DNA of 64,000 nt, from assembly GCF_037892425.1 (NCBI RefSeq), contig NZ_JBBKTT010000001.1, positions 124,001-188,000 on the forward strand, in the 5' to 3' direction. How positions within the stretch are numbered: position 1 is the first letter of the stretch; each line of letters begins with the position of its first letter. Under the pieces are notes generated by a model, which made no database searches, was not told the origin of the DNA, and worked only from the letters and a program-made list of their open reading frames with translations. Below, piece after piece: positions 35,060 through 41,975 of the stretch. Origin of the DNA: Lacibacter sp. H375 (lineage in GTDB: Bacteria > Bacteroidota > Bacteroidia > Chitinophagales > Chitinophagaceae). Both the position numbers and the translations under genes were made by a program.

Positions 35060-35458
35060 TTATTTTTTTACGATCAGAGTTTCCTCAGTTATGCGTGAGC
35101 TGTTTTGTACCGAAAATACCAAAGGCTTTTTAGTGCTCATGCCAATAATTTCGAACGTAAGACCAACTGTTCCTAACTCTTCAGTGTTTAACTGATACTT
35201 ACGTTTAATATTAACACCGCTTAACGTTTCTTCGTGAATAACTGTGCCAAATTCATCTTTTACAACTACAAAAAACTTTTCGTTTTGTGCATTGTTTAAT
35301 GAAAGCTGGAAAACAGGTTGCGCATCGATATGTGTAATCAATTTTAATTCTGCTGCCGGTGTTACTTCTTCACTTGTTGTTGCATTTGCAAAGTTTACTG
35401 CGATAATTGCTACGAAGGTAAATAATCCGATCACTGTGTTTTTTACTGTTGTTTTCAT
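35060..35458 (-). CDS. Small secreted protein of unknown function
   Basis: 132 residues with an N-terminal signal sequence (MKTTVKNTVIGLF... ending ANA). The mature part is beta-rich (VFQLSLNNAQNEKFFVVVKD, ...GLTFEIIGMSTKKPL) and may form one immunoglobulin-like or Secretion-CTD-like sandwich of about 100 residues. I recognise no named family. It has its own upstream region with a good promoter match and ends at a bidirectional terminator. Confidence 0.7.
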   Translation of the reverse strand: MKTTVKNTVIGLFTFVAIIAVNFANATTSEEVTPAAELKLITHIDAQPVFQLSLNNAQNEKFFVVVKDEFGTVIHEETLSGVNIKRKYQLNTEELGTVGLTFEIIGMSTKKPLVFSVQNSSRITEETLIVKK

Positions 35459-35605
35459 TGTTCTTATGTTTATAAGTTTAAATAATTATTACGTTTTCTT
35501 TATGCAGGCAAATAACCGGGTAATCTACGGATGAAGCAGATTGTCGAATGATCGTTGTTTGAAGTATTGTTGGATCTTTTCAATCCTTTAGCGTCATTGA
35601 CAATA

Positions 35606-35637
35606 CAAAAGTAAAGGAGCTTTCACAGCCCGGCAAT
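35606..35637 (-). promoter_or_regulatory. Probable Bacteroidota promoter of the small secreted protein
   Basis: On the minus strand TACTTTTG (35606-35613) fits the -7 consensus TAnnTTTG, with ATTG (35634-35637) about 20 bases further upstream as a -33 box. The implied leader is about 140 bases. The rest of the 336-base gap 35459-35794 is AT-rich, with no ORF or hairpin that I can name. Confidence 0.45.
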
Positions 35638-35794
35638 TCATAAAACAGTCGCTTTAATGGTCTTAAATTTCAGAATGATTTGTGAAAACCCTTTATAGTA
35701 AAGGATTACAGGAAATTTGTTACATGATGTCCAATAGCAGAAACAGCTGTAAAAAAAAGCTGTAATTTTCTTATTCTCAACCAAGATTGAACAT

Positions 35795-36238
35795 ATGGAA
35801 GCAGAAATAAATCTTCAAATTATTCTTGTTAAGCCCACACCGGCTGTATTGTTTGGCTTACAAAAAGGATCGGGCAACATTTATGAAACGCTGCAAAAGC
35901 AGAAGTCGGTTTCGACCGACTTGTTATTTACATTCCCGATAAAAATCAAAGGCGATAAAGGGAAAGATGCGTTTCCAAAATTATCGGGTCCATTTGTTCA
36001 AGGGCCAACAGGTGCAAAATTCGTTTACATTGATATCGGAAAATGCGCCGGGCAAATTGATACGATCTGGTCGAGAAGATTAAAAGTTCCATTAACAGGC
36101 ATTACATGGGACATGATCGACAAATTGATTACAAACCCTGCATTGATACTTGAAACAAAAGTTCCGGGAACAGGGAAAGATGGCGGGCCAAATTGTGCAA
36201 CGGTAAAACCATTTGAGGGTTGGCGGATTAAAAGGTGA
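35795..36238 (+). CDS. DUF5990-like protein
   Basis: 147 residues, no signal peptide. It begins with a beta strand (INLQIILVKPTPAVLFGLQKG), followed by FVQGPTGAKFVYIDIGKCAGQ and a C-terminal CATVKPFEGWRI segment, the pattern I associate with the DUF5990 family of cytoplasmic proteins of unknown function. A period-7 repeat begins at its stop codon. Confidence 0.65.
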   Translation: MEAEINLQIILVKPTPAVLFGLQKGSGNIYETLQKQKSVSTDLLFTFPIKIKGDKGKDAFPKLSGPFVQGPTGAKFVYIDIGKCAGQIDTIWSRRLKVPLTGITWDMIDKLITNPALILETKVPGTGKDGGPNCATVKPFEGWRIKR

Positions 36239-36262
36239 GTCGTGAGTGGTGAATAGGCAGTG
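36235..36262 (+). repeat. Period-7 repeat, four units
   Basis: Four heptamers close to GTGARTG follow each other, the first overlapping the TGA stop of the DUF5990-like gene. Confidence 0.55.
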
Positions 36263-36331
36263 GAATGTTCCTTGATTAAACAGCAATACTACTCTGCAAA
36301 TAGAGTTTAAACATATTTCAACACAAGAACG

Positions 36332-36811
36332 ATGAAACAACGTTTAATCATATTAGTTGCTGTGTTTTTAATGACCCATAGTTGTAACAGTAAACAAAAT
36401 TCAATTACAGAAATGAACGTAACAACAGATACACTTAAGCAAGTGCTCGATGCATTTAACCGGCATGATCTCGATGCAATTATGGAGTACTTCTCTGAAG
36501 ATTGTTCTTTTGATTTTCCAAGAGGACCTGAACCATGGGGACAACGCTTTGTTGGCAAAGCACAAGTGCGTGAAGGATTAGCCGGCAGGTTCAAAGGTAT
36601 TCCTGATGTTCACTATGGCGACGATCAACATTGGGTCTCTGAAGATGGAACGAAAGGAGTTTCAGAATGGACACTTACCGGAACAACAACGTCAGGTATT
36701 AAATTGAATGTACGGGGTTGTGATCTTTGGGAATTACGAGATGGTAAGATCTCCCGGAAAAATTCTTACTGGAAAATAGTTGAACAGCCAACCCAACCTG
36801 CAGCGAAATAA
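36332..36811 (+). CDS. NTF2/SnoaL-like lipoprotein
   Basis: 159 residues with a lipoprotein signal (lipobox THSC). The mature part is one NTF2-like cone-shaped domain: helix VLDAFNRHDLDAIMEYFSEDC, then strands with WVSEDGTKGVSEWTLTG and LNVRGCDLWELRDGKI. These domains bind small molecules or catalyse isomerase-like reactions; the exact role is unknown. It may be co-transcribed with the alpha/beta hydrolase lipoprotein gene that starts 55 bases later. Confidence 0.78.
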   Translation: MKQRLIILVAVFLMTHSCNSKQNSITEMNVTTDTLKQVLDAFNRHDLDAIMEYFSEDCSFDFPRGPEPWGQRFVGKAQVREGLAGRFKGIPDVHYGDDQHWVSEDGTKGVSEWTLTGTTTSGIKLNVRGCDLWELRDGKISRKNSYWKIVEQPTQPAAK

Positions 36812-36866
36812 ACAGCACAAAAGAAGATGGTAAAGACAATAACAGATAAGAAAAAATGAAAGTACT

Positions 36867-37856
36867 ATGCTGTTAAAAGTATTACTACCGGGTTTGTTTG
36901 TCTTGCTTATTTCCTGCCGGCAATCGCAAAAATCAAAGCAAATGGAAACAGCTTCAATTTACCAGGAGGGTTTCGTTATAGGCAATGGCGTTAAACTGCA
37001 ATACCTCGATTGGGGTGGCTCAGGTCAACCACTTATTCTTATTCATGGCTTAGGTGATTCCCCGTTGTTATTTGAAGATATTTCTTCATCACTAAAAACA
37101 AATTTCAGAATCATTGCTTATGCGAGACGGGGCCATTGCAAATCAGAAACAAATGATGCGGATTACAGCAACTCCGCACTTGTTGCGGATCTGAAACTTC
37201 TTCTCGATAGTTTAAAGATTAACAAAGCCAGTTTATTGGGATGGTCAATGGGCGGCAATGAAATTACTGAGTTTGCCATCCGATATCCTGAAAGGGTGAA
37301 CAAACTGATTTACTTTGAAGCAGGCTACGACTTATCTGATGACTCTTTTAAAGAGATCTTAAAAACACTGCCAAAATCATTTCTTGCCGACAAATCCGAT
37401 TTGTCCAGCTTAGATGCGTATCGAAATTGGTATCACAAATTTTGGTTTGCAGATATGGAATGGAACGAAACGTTGGAAGCAAATTTAAAAGCAACCATCA
37501 AGATCAATCCCGACAGTAGTGTTACAACCATACCAGATGACAGTATTTTTAAACGAACCTTAGAATCAGCCATGAGTTACCATCGTGACTATTCAAAAAT
37601 TCAATCACCTGCGTTGGCAATTTTTACCAGGAAATTCTTTGTTCCGCCTGTAACAGACAGTAATATAGTTGCAGTATACGAAGACATGGAGAAAAGAATC
37701 ATCGACCCCTGGAGATTGCACAGTATCAATCAAATGAAAACGGAATTAAACAACCTGGCTATAAAAGAATTGGAGGCGGGTTCTCATGTTTCTTTTATTT
37801 TTTTAAGTAGAGATGTATTGGTGGAAACAATAACTGCTTTTCTACTTAATGACTGA
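36867..37856 (+). CDS. Alpha/beta-hydrolase lipoprotein
   Basis: 329 residues with a lipobox (LISC) after a short hydrophobic leader. Alpha/beta-hydrolase core features: oxyanion region HGLGDSP, nucleophile elbow GWSMGGNE (G-x-S-x-G), and a late His in AGSHVSF that would complete the triad. The family covers esterases, lipases, haloperoxidase-like and C-C hydrolases. Substrate unknown. It is probably anchored facing the periplasm or cell surface and is adjacent to an NTF2-like lipoprotein. Confidence 0.85.
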   Translation: MLLKVLLPGLFVLLISCRQSQKSKQMETASIYQEGFVIGNGVKLQYLDWGGSGQPLILIHGLGDSPLLFEDISSSLKTNFRIIAYARRGHCKSETNDADYSNSALVADLKLLLDSLKINKASLLGWSMGGNEITEFAIRYPERVNKLIYFEAGYDLSDDSFKEILKTLPKSFLADKSDLSSLDAYRNWYHKFWFADMEWNETLEANLKATIKINPDSSVTTIPDDSIFKRTLESAMSYHRDYSKIQSPALAIFTRKFFVPPVTDSNIVAVYEDMEKRIIDPWRLHSINQMKTELNNLAIKELEAGSHVSFIFLSRDVLVETITAFLLND

Positions 37857-37972
37857 TGCATGAATTGCAAAGGAAATTTAAAAGAGGTGCCGTACAATCA
37901 TTGCCGTCAACCGATAAGAATGGCAGATCAACAAATAAATCGACACCTGTCTTCACTGAACAAAAGTTGTTT

Positions 37973-38683
37973 TTACCGGATACGTTTTTTATTACTTGCC
38001 TTTACCCATCTTGTTTTTTTACATTCAGGGCAAGTAACCGTTGAGGCTGGTTGCAATCTCTCCGTATGGCCACAAAATGAGCATGCATAATGATCAACCT
38101 CTTTAATTTCATGTTGACCGCTGTGCAATGAATCAGGCATGATGGGTAAACCAAATTTTACTTCTTCATCCGGATAATAAAAGATGCTGATATTGCCTGA
38201 ACTTTCTACAATGGCTTCTTCAATTTGTCCTAATTGCGATACACCCTGCATACGCAGTTCAGCAAAAAATTCATCTTCTCCCAGCGCTTCCTTCGAAAAA
38301 TTTTCTATGGAAAAAGAACCGTTTCTGATGAGATAAACCGGTTTGCCCTCCACCATTTTTTCGAAATGCTTATTCGTGCCAATAAAGTAAGTGATCAAAC
38401 TATACAATGCCACAATCACTGTAAACACCAGCAGCGCTGGCAAAATACCTACATCTTTATATAACATTGGATCACCAGCTGCAGAACCTAAACTGATAAT
38501 TGCCACCAGTTCAAAGATCGAAAGTTGTTTTACACCCCGCTTCCCCAAAATACGCAGGCTCACCACGATGATGATAAACATGATGATGGTGCGTAAAATA
38601 ACTTCAGGCAAAAAATTCCAATCTTCGCCCCCGATCATGATCTCTTTCCAATTAAAACCTGAAGAAGCCTGCAGTAAGTACAT
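37973..38683 (-). CDS. DUF421/YetF-like membrane protein with a C-terminal zinc-ribbon tail
   Basis: 236 residues. Three transmembrane helices (about 28-45, 55-75 and 82-105) are followed by the cytoplasmic YetF-type domain (SIENFSKEALGEDEFFAELRMQGV...IEEAIVESSGNISIF). After it comes a short tail with two Cys pairs, CSFCGH and CPECKK (about residues 200-222), which can bind a zinc ion. YetF-domain proteins are found in spore-forming and other bacteria with unclear function; the zinc-ribbon tail is an addition not in the basic family. Confidence 0.85.
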   Translation of the reverse strand: MYLLQASSGFNWKEIMIGGEDWNFLPEVILRTIIMFIIIVVSLRILGKRGVKQLSIFELVAIISLGSAAGDPMLYKDVGILPALLVFTVIVALYSLITYFIGTNKHFEKMVEGKPVYLIRNGSFSIENFSKEALGEDEFFAELRMQGVSQLGQIEEAIVESSGNISIFYYPDEEVKFGLPIMPDSLHSGQHEIKEVDHYACSFCGHTERLQPASTVTCPECKKTRWVKASNKKRIR

Positions 38684-38722
38684 ACAATTGTTTTTGCTTT
38701 TTCGCCAATGTTTACGCCAGGC

Positions 38723-38947
38723 TTATCCGTTCGTTTTTTTTCTGTCCAAAGCTACCAGTGCCACACCGGCAACAATGGCAATCACCCCTGCATAAGTTGG
38801 CCAGGCCACGGTTTTCTTTTCTTTTGCATTGATCTCTATGGGACCAATGTCCACTACCTTTTTCTCCTGCGTAAAACTAAATCCCTTCATTACCAGCATT
38901 AAGATACCGGCGGCTATCAGTACAATTCCAATAATTTTCATACTCAT
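38723..38947 (-). CDS. Small two-TM membrane protein, DUF3185-like
   Basis: 74 residues from the ATG at 38947 (an upstream in-frame TTG would add 4). Two hydrophobic helices (about 4-20 and 48-66) are separated by a charged linker ending in the GPIEINAKEKKTV segment common in this type of small inner-membrane protein. It lies 39 bases upstream of the YetF-like gene on the same strand and may share its transcript. The role is unknown. Confidence 0.65.
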   Translation of the reverse strand: MSMKIIGIVLIAAGILMLVMKGFSFTQEKKVVDIGPIEINAKEKKTVAWPTYAGVIAIVAGVALVALDRKKTNG

Positions 38948-39143
38948 TCTTTCAATCAATAAGCCAATTTTGGTGCCACAAAGGTGGAAAAGAAGATAGT
39001 GGGAAGGTAGGTAGCCAGCCTATTATCCATGCCTGAACCTGCCTTAAAAGTGGGCGTAATGTGCCTTCAAAAGCGAAGGATGAGCGAAGGATGGTTGGAT
39101 TTGCCTGCCTTTTTGTTTATCTTATTTACACCTACCTGTACCT

Positions 39144-39437
39144 ATGGCACGCACAAACAACAATATTCTTACGAAGGCATTAAAAGGCCAAATCGGCAAA
39201 CAACTTGTATTTAAGCAATACGGGAAGAAAACGGTAGTAACCCGTTATCCTGATATGAGCAAGGTTGTACCGAGTGAATTGCAAAAAGAACGAAGAAGCG
39301 ATTTTGCTGAAGCGGTTGCTTATGCAAAATCGATCAATAATGATCCTGTGATGAAAGCGAAGTATGCGAAAAAGCTGAAGAAGGGAAAGTCGGTTTTTCA
39401 ATATGCGATTCAGGAATATTTGAAGAACAACGCTTGA
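39144..39437 (+). CDS. Small basic protein of unknown function
   Basis: 97 residues, rich in Lys and Arg, no signal peptide or membrane segment. It looks globular and helical in its second half (RRSDFAEAVAYAKSINNDPVMKAKYAKKL). The ATG start gives MARTNNNILTKALKGQIGKQLVF. No domain recognised. It sits at the left edge of the accessory stretch. Confidence 0.6.
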   Translation: MARTNNNILTKALKGQIGKQLVFKQYGKKTVVTRYPDMSKVVPSELQKERRSDFAEAVAYAKSINNDPVMKAKYAKKLKKGKSVFQYAIQEYLKNNA

Positions 39438-39470
39438 AAGCGGCGCTACGCTTGCTTTGGATTACCTAGA

Positions 39471-39640
39471 GACACGGAGCATTTCGCTCACAGATTACAC
39501 TGATTTACACTGATGGGTTGGCCACAGATGGACGCAAATGAACACAGAAGATCCTGCGACTCCCGCATGGTACGGGACAGGTTCGCTCAGCCCTTCGACT
39601 TCGCTCAGGACGGGCCACGAATTACACGAATTGATACGAA
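39471..39640. repeat. Patchwork of short intergenic repeats
   Basis: No ORF. The segment has near-repeats of the ACACTGATTT type (39480-39512), the same TTCGCTCAG nonamer twice about 20 bases apart (near 39590-39617), and two CACGAATT-like blocks (near 39617-39632). It looks like a site where short repeats accumulate, followed directly by the period-7 repeat at 39671. Confidence 0.4.
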
Positions 39641-39670
39641 GGGTGAATGGAAGGTCGTTAGCCGATGGTG

Positions 39671-39698
39671 GTGAGTCGCTAGTGGTGAGTGGTGAATG
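39671..39698 (+). repeat. Period-7 repeat, four units
   Basis: GTGAGTC, a diverged unit, GTGAGTG and GTGAATG follow each other just before the stop codon of the small gene on the minus strand. Confidence 0.5.
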
Positions 39699-39712
39699 CC
39701 TGGCAGATTGAG

Positions 39713-40195
39713 CTACCCGACATTTTGCTGACTCTGATTATTTGCAGTTAAAGAATTTACACAAGCATTATCGGTTTGGCCGGGGAAGGCGGTGATGATG
39801 TTGCCGCTGGCGTTTGTGATGACGGTGATGTGTGTGGCAGGGAGGCCGTTTCTATCGAAGCCTATGTGTTGGTTGGTTTGGAGTGTTCGTTGGAATGTTG
39901 CTTTGCCTGCAACAGGTGTGAGGGGCATGGGTTGGGCTTCTTTTATGTAGTGCAGTATTTCAATTAAAGAGATGTGGAATTTTCCTGCATCGGGATGGCG
40001 GGGTATTTTGTAGTAATGCCTTTCTAAAATGTGTGCGAGTGCTGTTACGCTCAGGTAGTATGTGCTGGAACGGAATTTTCGTTTACACAGGACCGGTATG
40101 CTGTTGTAGGTTTCGTTGCATAGTTCATCGAGCCAGGCTTGGGTATCGGCAAGGGTGAAGATGAGTTTGATGAAGTGGGGTTCGTTGAACAGCAT
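39713..40195 (-). CDS. Orphan small protein, function unknown
   Basis: 160 residues, no signal peptide. N-terminal part is mixed (NEPHFIKLIFTLADTQAWLD); the centre has SVTALAHILERHYYKIPRHPDAGKF; and near residue 120 the strand-like GLPATHITVITNASGN and IITAFPG recall the ends of some toxin or nuclease domains. That likeness is weak and not a claim. Base composition is richer in G/C than the AT-rich genes to the right. A 136-bp repeat begins 26 bases upstream of its start codon, as for the next minus-strand gene. Confidence 0.6.
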   Translation of the reverse strand: MLFNEPHFIKLIFTLADTQAWLDELCNETYNSIPVLCKRKFRSSTYYLSVTALAHILERHYYKIPRHPDAGKFHISLIEILHYIKEAQPMPLTPVAGKATFQRTLQTNQHIGFDRNGLPATHITVITNASGNIITAFPGQTDNACVNSLTANNQSQQNVG

Positions 40196-40220
40196 ACCTT
40201 AGGTTATATTTTTAAAGAGA

Positions 40221-40356
40221 ATTGTGCAAGCACAATTTGTTTTCTTGTCACTTTTTGCTTGTCCAAAAAGTAACCAAAAAGGACCCCGAAAACCAATGTA
40301 CAGCCTGGTTTTCGGATTACGCCCTGATCAATATTGGTACTACTGTATTTAATTAC
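40221..40356 (-). repeat. 136-bp direct repeat, copy 1, upstream of the 39713-40195 gene
   Basis: Aligned without gaps to copy 2 (40976-41111), with a 66-base identical core (40250-40315). It contains three potential hairpins: ATTGTGC-AA-GCACAAT, ACTTTTTG / CAAAAAGT, and CCGAAAACCA / TGGTTTTCGG. It lies 26 bases upstream of the start codon of a minus-strand small gene. The rest of the 307-base gap (40357-40502) holds an AT-rich stretch, a TTTTTG microsatellite and a period-7 repeat. Confidence 0.85.
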
Positions 40357-40433
40357 TGTTGTAAGTACATCAACCCTTCAGGTGTAACAGGTTGATTAAA
40401 TTTTTGCAGTTTGTTGAGGGTGGTGTTTTTGAG

Positions 40434-40463
40434 TTTTTGTTTTTGTTTTTGTTTTTGTTTTTG
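40434..40463. repeat. TTTTTG hexanucleotide microsatellite, five units
   Basis: Five perfect TTTTTG units followed by shorter imperfect ones. It lies about 40 bases beyond the 3' end of the 40503-40946 gene. Slippage could alter its length. Confidence 0.8.
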
Positions 40464-40472
40464 TGTTTTGTT

Positions 40473-40500
40473 TTTTGCCTATTGGATTTTGCCTATTGCC
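40473..40500 (-). repeat. Period-7 repeat, four units (minus orientation)
   Basis: On the minus strand four heptamers close to GGCAATA follow each other, directly after the stop codon of the minus-strand gene that ends at 40503. Confidence 0.45.
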
Positions 40501-40502
40501 TT

Positions 40503-40946
40503 TTATTTCCGTCGGCGTGGGTGGCGGTGCCATTTTTTGTACCAGAAGTTGAAATAGTTGTTGCGCCAGTTGGCATGGGCGGTCTGGAATTTTGGTTTTG
40601 CATTTTTGGGCCAGAGCATGTTGATGGCATTTAGTTCGTTCATCATTTGGCGGATGTTTTCCTGTGTGTAATATTCCTGCCCGTAGTGCATGGCGATGAT
40701 GTAATCCTGCAGGTGTGCCCTCGCCTGTTCTTTGCCTTCTGCTTCGAAACTGCAGTAGCTGCAATTTTCCATGAACCAATGGAGCATGTCGTTGGGTGTA
40801 GTGTCTAATAGCTTGCAGAGTAAGAGAAAACCGTATGGTATTTGAAAGCGAAATTCCTGTCGGCGACTGTAGTGTTCGGTTTGCCATTTTAGTTCGGGTT
40901 TTGGAGTTTTGCTAGATAGTTTGGGGGTGTCTTTTGTAATCAGCAT
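40503..40946 (-). CDS. Orphan small basic protein, function unknown
   Basis: 147 residues, rich in Trp, Tyr, His and basic residues, no signal peptide. A helical hydrophobic patch (PYGFLLLCKLLDTTPNDMLHWFMENC) is followed by QARAHLQDYIIAMHYGQEYY and a basic C-terminus ending HRHPRRRK. This could suit a nucleic-acid-binding protein, but no family is recognised. An overlapping 163-codon frame on the same strand looks like a shadow because of its low-complexity K/T tail. The gene is preceded by copy 2 of the 136-bp repeat, 30 bases from its start. Confidence 0.6.
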   Translation of the reverse strand: MLITKDTPKLSSKTPKPELKWQTEHYSRRQEFRFQIPYGFLLLCKLLDTTPNDMLHWFMENCSYCSFEAEGKEQARAHLQDYIIAMHYGQEYYTQENIRQMMNELNAINMLWPKNAKPKFQTAHANWRNNYFNFWYKKWHRHPRRRK

Positions 40947-40975
40947 TCCTTAAAATTTTAGGTGATGAGTAATGG

Positions 40976-41111
40976 ATTGTGTAAACACAATTTTGTTTCT
41001 TGTTACTTTTTGCTTGTCCAAAAAGTAACCAAAAAGGACCCCGAAAACCAATGTACAGCCTGGTTTTCGGTATTCGCCCTGATCGAGTTTGGTACTACTG
41101 TGGTTAATTAC
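40976..41111 (-). repeat. 136-bp direct repeat, copy 2, upstream of the 40503-40946 gene
   Basis: Same length and hairpin plan as copy 1. In the outer hairpin both arms have changed together (ATTGTGT-AA-ACACAAT), so pairing is kept. The core (41005-41070) is identical to copy 1. The remainder of the 534-base gap to the XRE gene (41112-41480) holds two short period-7 repeat clusters and no ORF or RNA gene that I can support. Confidence 0.85.
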
Positions 41112-41402
41112 ATTGGTGCCTGCATAAACATCCTATGTGCTGCATCTGGGCTATTTCATACAGATTGTTTGTGCATAGAGTCGTGATAGTAAATGAAAAG
41201 CTGGTGGCCGAAAGTTGTGAAACGTGAGTCGTGAGTTAAGAGCCGTTCTGAAAAATAAATGGTGGGTAAGGAAAGGTTTTTCAAAAGAGATTGGTTGCTT
41301 ACAAATTCCCGGATGACCTAACAAAGAACAGGTGTTTTGACGGTGTATTGTACCATGGTTGTTTGTATTTTACAAAGCATTAGTAGTATGTTACGGAGAT
41401 TG

Positions 41403-41430
41403 GTTCATGGTTGATAGTTCATGGTTCATG
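41403..41430 (+). repeat. Period-7 repeat, four units
   Basis: Four heptamers of the GTTCATG/GTTGATA type in tandem upstream of the XRE gene. Two further GTGAGTC-like units lie at 41224-41237. Confidence 0.5.
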
Positions 41431-41480
41431 GGAAGAAGAAAACCGTTTTATAAACAGGCAGAAATAATTACTTTAGCATT

Positions 41481-41861
41481 ATGACAGAAAAGACCATACA
41501 CGAAGGAAGAAATGTAAAACGCATCCGTGAAATATTAGGTATTAAGCAGGATGCACTTGCCATGGAATTAGGATTGAGCCAGCAGGCTGTTTCTGCATTG
41601 GAACAGAAGGAAGCTTTGGATAGGGATATCCTTGAGAAGATTGCTAAAACTTTAAAAGTAACTCCTGAAGCAATTAAAAGTTTTAATGAAGAAACTACCA
41701 TAAACTTTATTTCGAGCACTTTTAATCATCATGACAATTCATCGGTTTACGGACACTATACTTTTAATCCAGTAGAAAAAGTGGTTGAACTTTATGAGGC
41801 ACTACTTAAAAGTGAAAGAGAAAAAATTACATTACTAGAAAAAATGTTAGAGAAGAAATAA
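41481..41861 (+). CDS. XRE-family helix-turn-helix regulator
   Basis: 126 residues. The N-terminal HTH_3-type domain (about 10-68) has the classic five-helix pattern (GRNVKRIREILGIKQDALAMEL, then LSQQAVSALEQK). The C-terminal tail ends in a Glu/Lys-rich helix that may dimerise as a coiled coil (VVELYEALLKSEREKITLLEKML). A TACTTTAG -7-like element lies only 5 bases before the ATG. Terminated at 41872. It lies next to the PHP-ATPase gene and may regulate it, though a terminator separates them. Confidence 0.88.
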   Translation: MTEKTIHEGRNVKRIREILGIKQDALAMELGLSQQAVSALEQKEALDRDILEKIAKTLKVTPEAIKSFNEETTINFISSTFNHHDNSSVYGHYTFNPVEKVVELYEALLKSEREKITLLEKMLEKK

Positions 41862-41871
41862 TGAAATTTTA

Positions 41872-41906
41872 AAAGCCACCGTTATACGGTGGCTTTATCT
41901 TTTTAA
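41872..41906 (+). terminator. Intrinsic terminator after the XRE gene
   Basis: A perfect 11-bp stem AAAGCCACCGT / ACGGTGGCTTT with a 3-base loop and a short T-rich tail. Confidence 0.85.
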
Positions 41907-41975
41907 TCCAATTGACTATCTGCTTCCCCAACATCTTCCTTTTTTATAAAATCATCATTATATAATAAATTAAAT

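Noticed and set aside
37860-38090. Plus-strand ORFs in the gap before and across the YetF-like gene
   Set aside because: Overlap the well-supported minus-strand gene and show no protein character; treated as shadows.
40396-40887. 163-codon ORF overlapping the small gene at 40503-40946 on the same strand
   Set aside because: Low-complexity K/T repeat tail from the TTTTTG microsatellite and no protein-like pattern, while the other frame has an aromatic-rich, plausible protein.
40221-41111. Insertion sequence bounded by the 136-bp repeats
   Set aside because: The repeats are direct, not inverted; no transposase lies between them, and each copy sits at the same distance from a start codon, which a simple IS would not explain.
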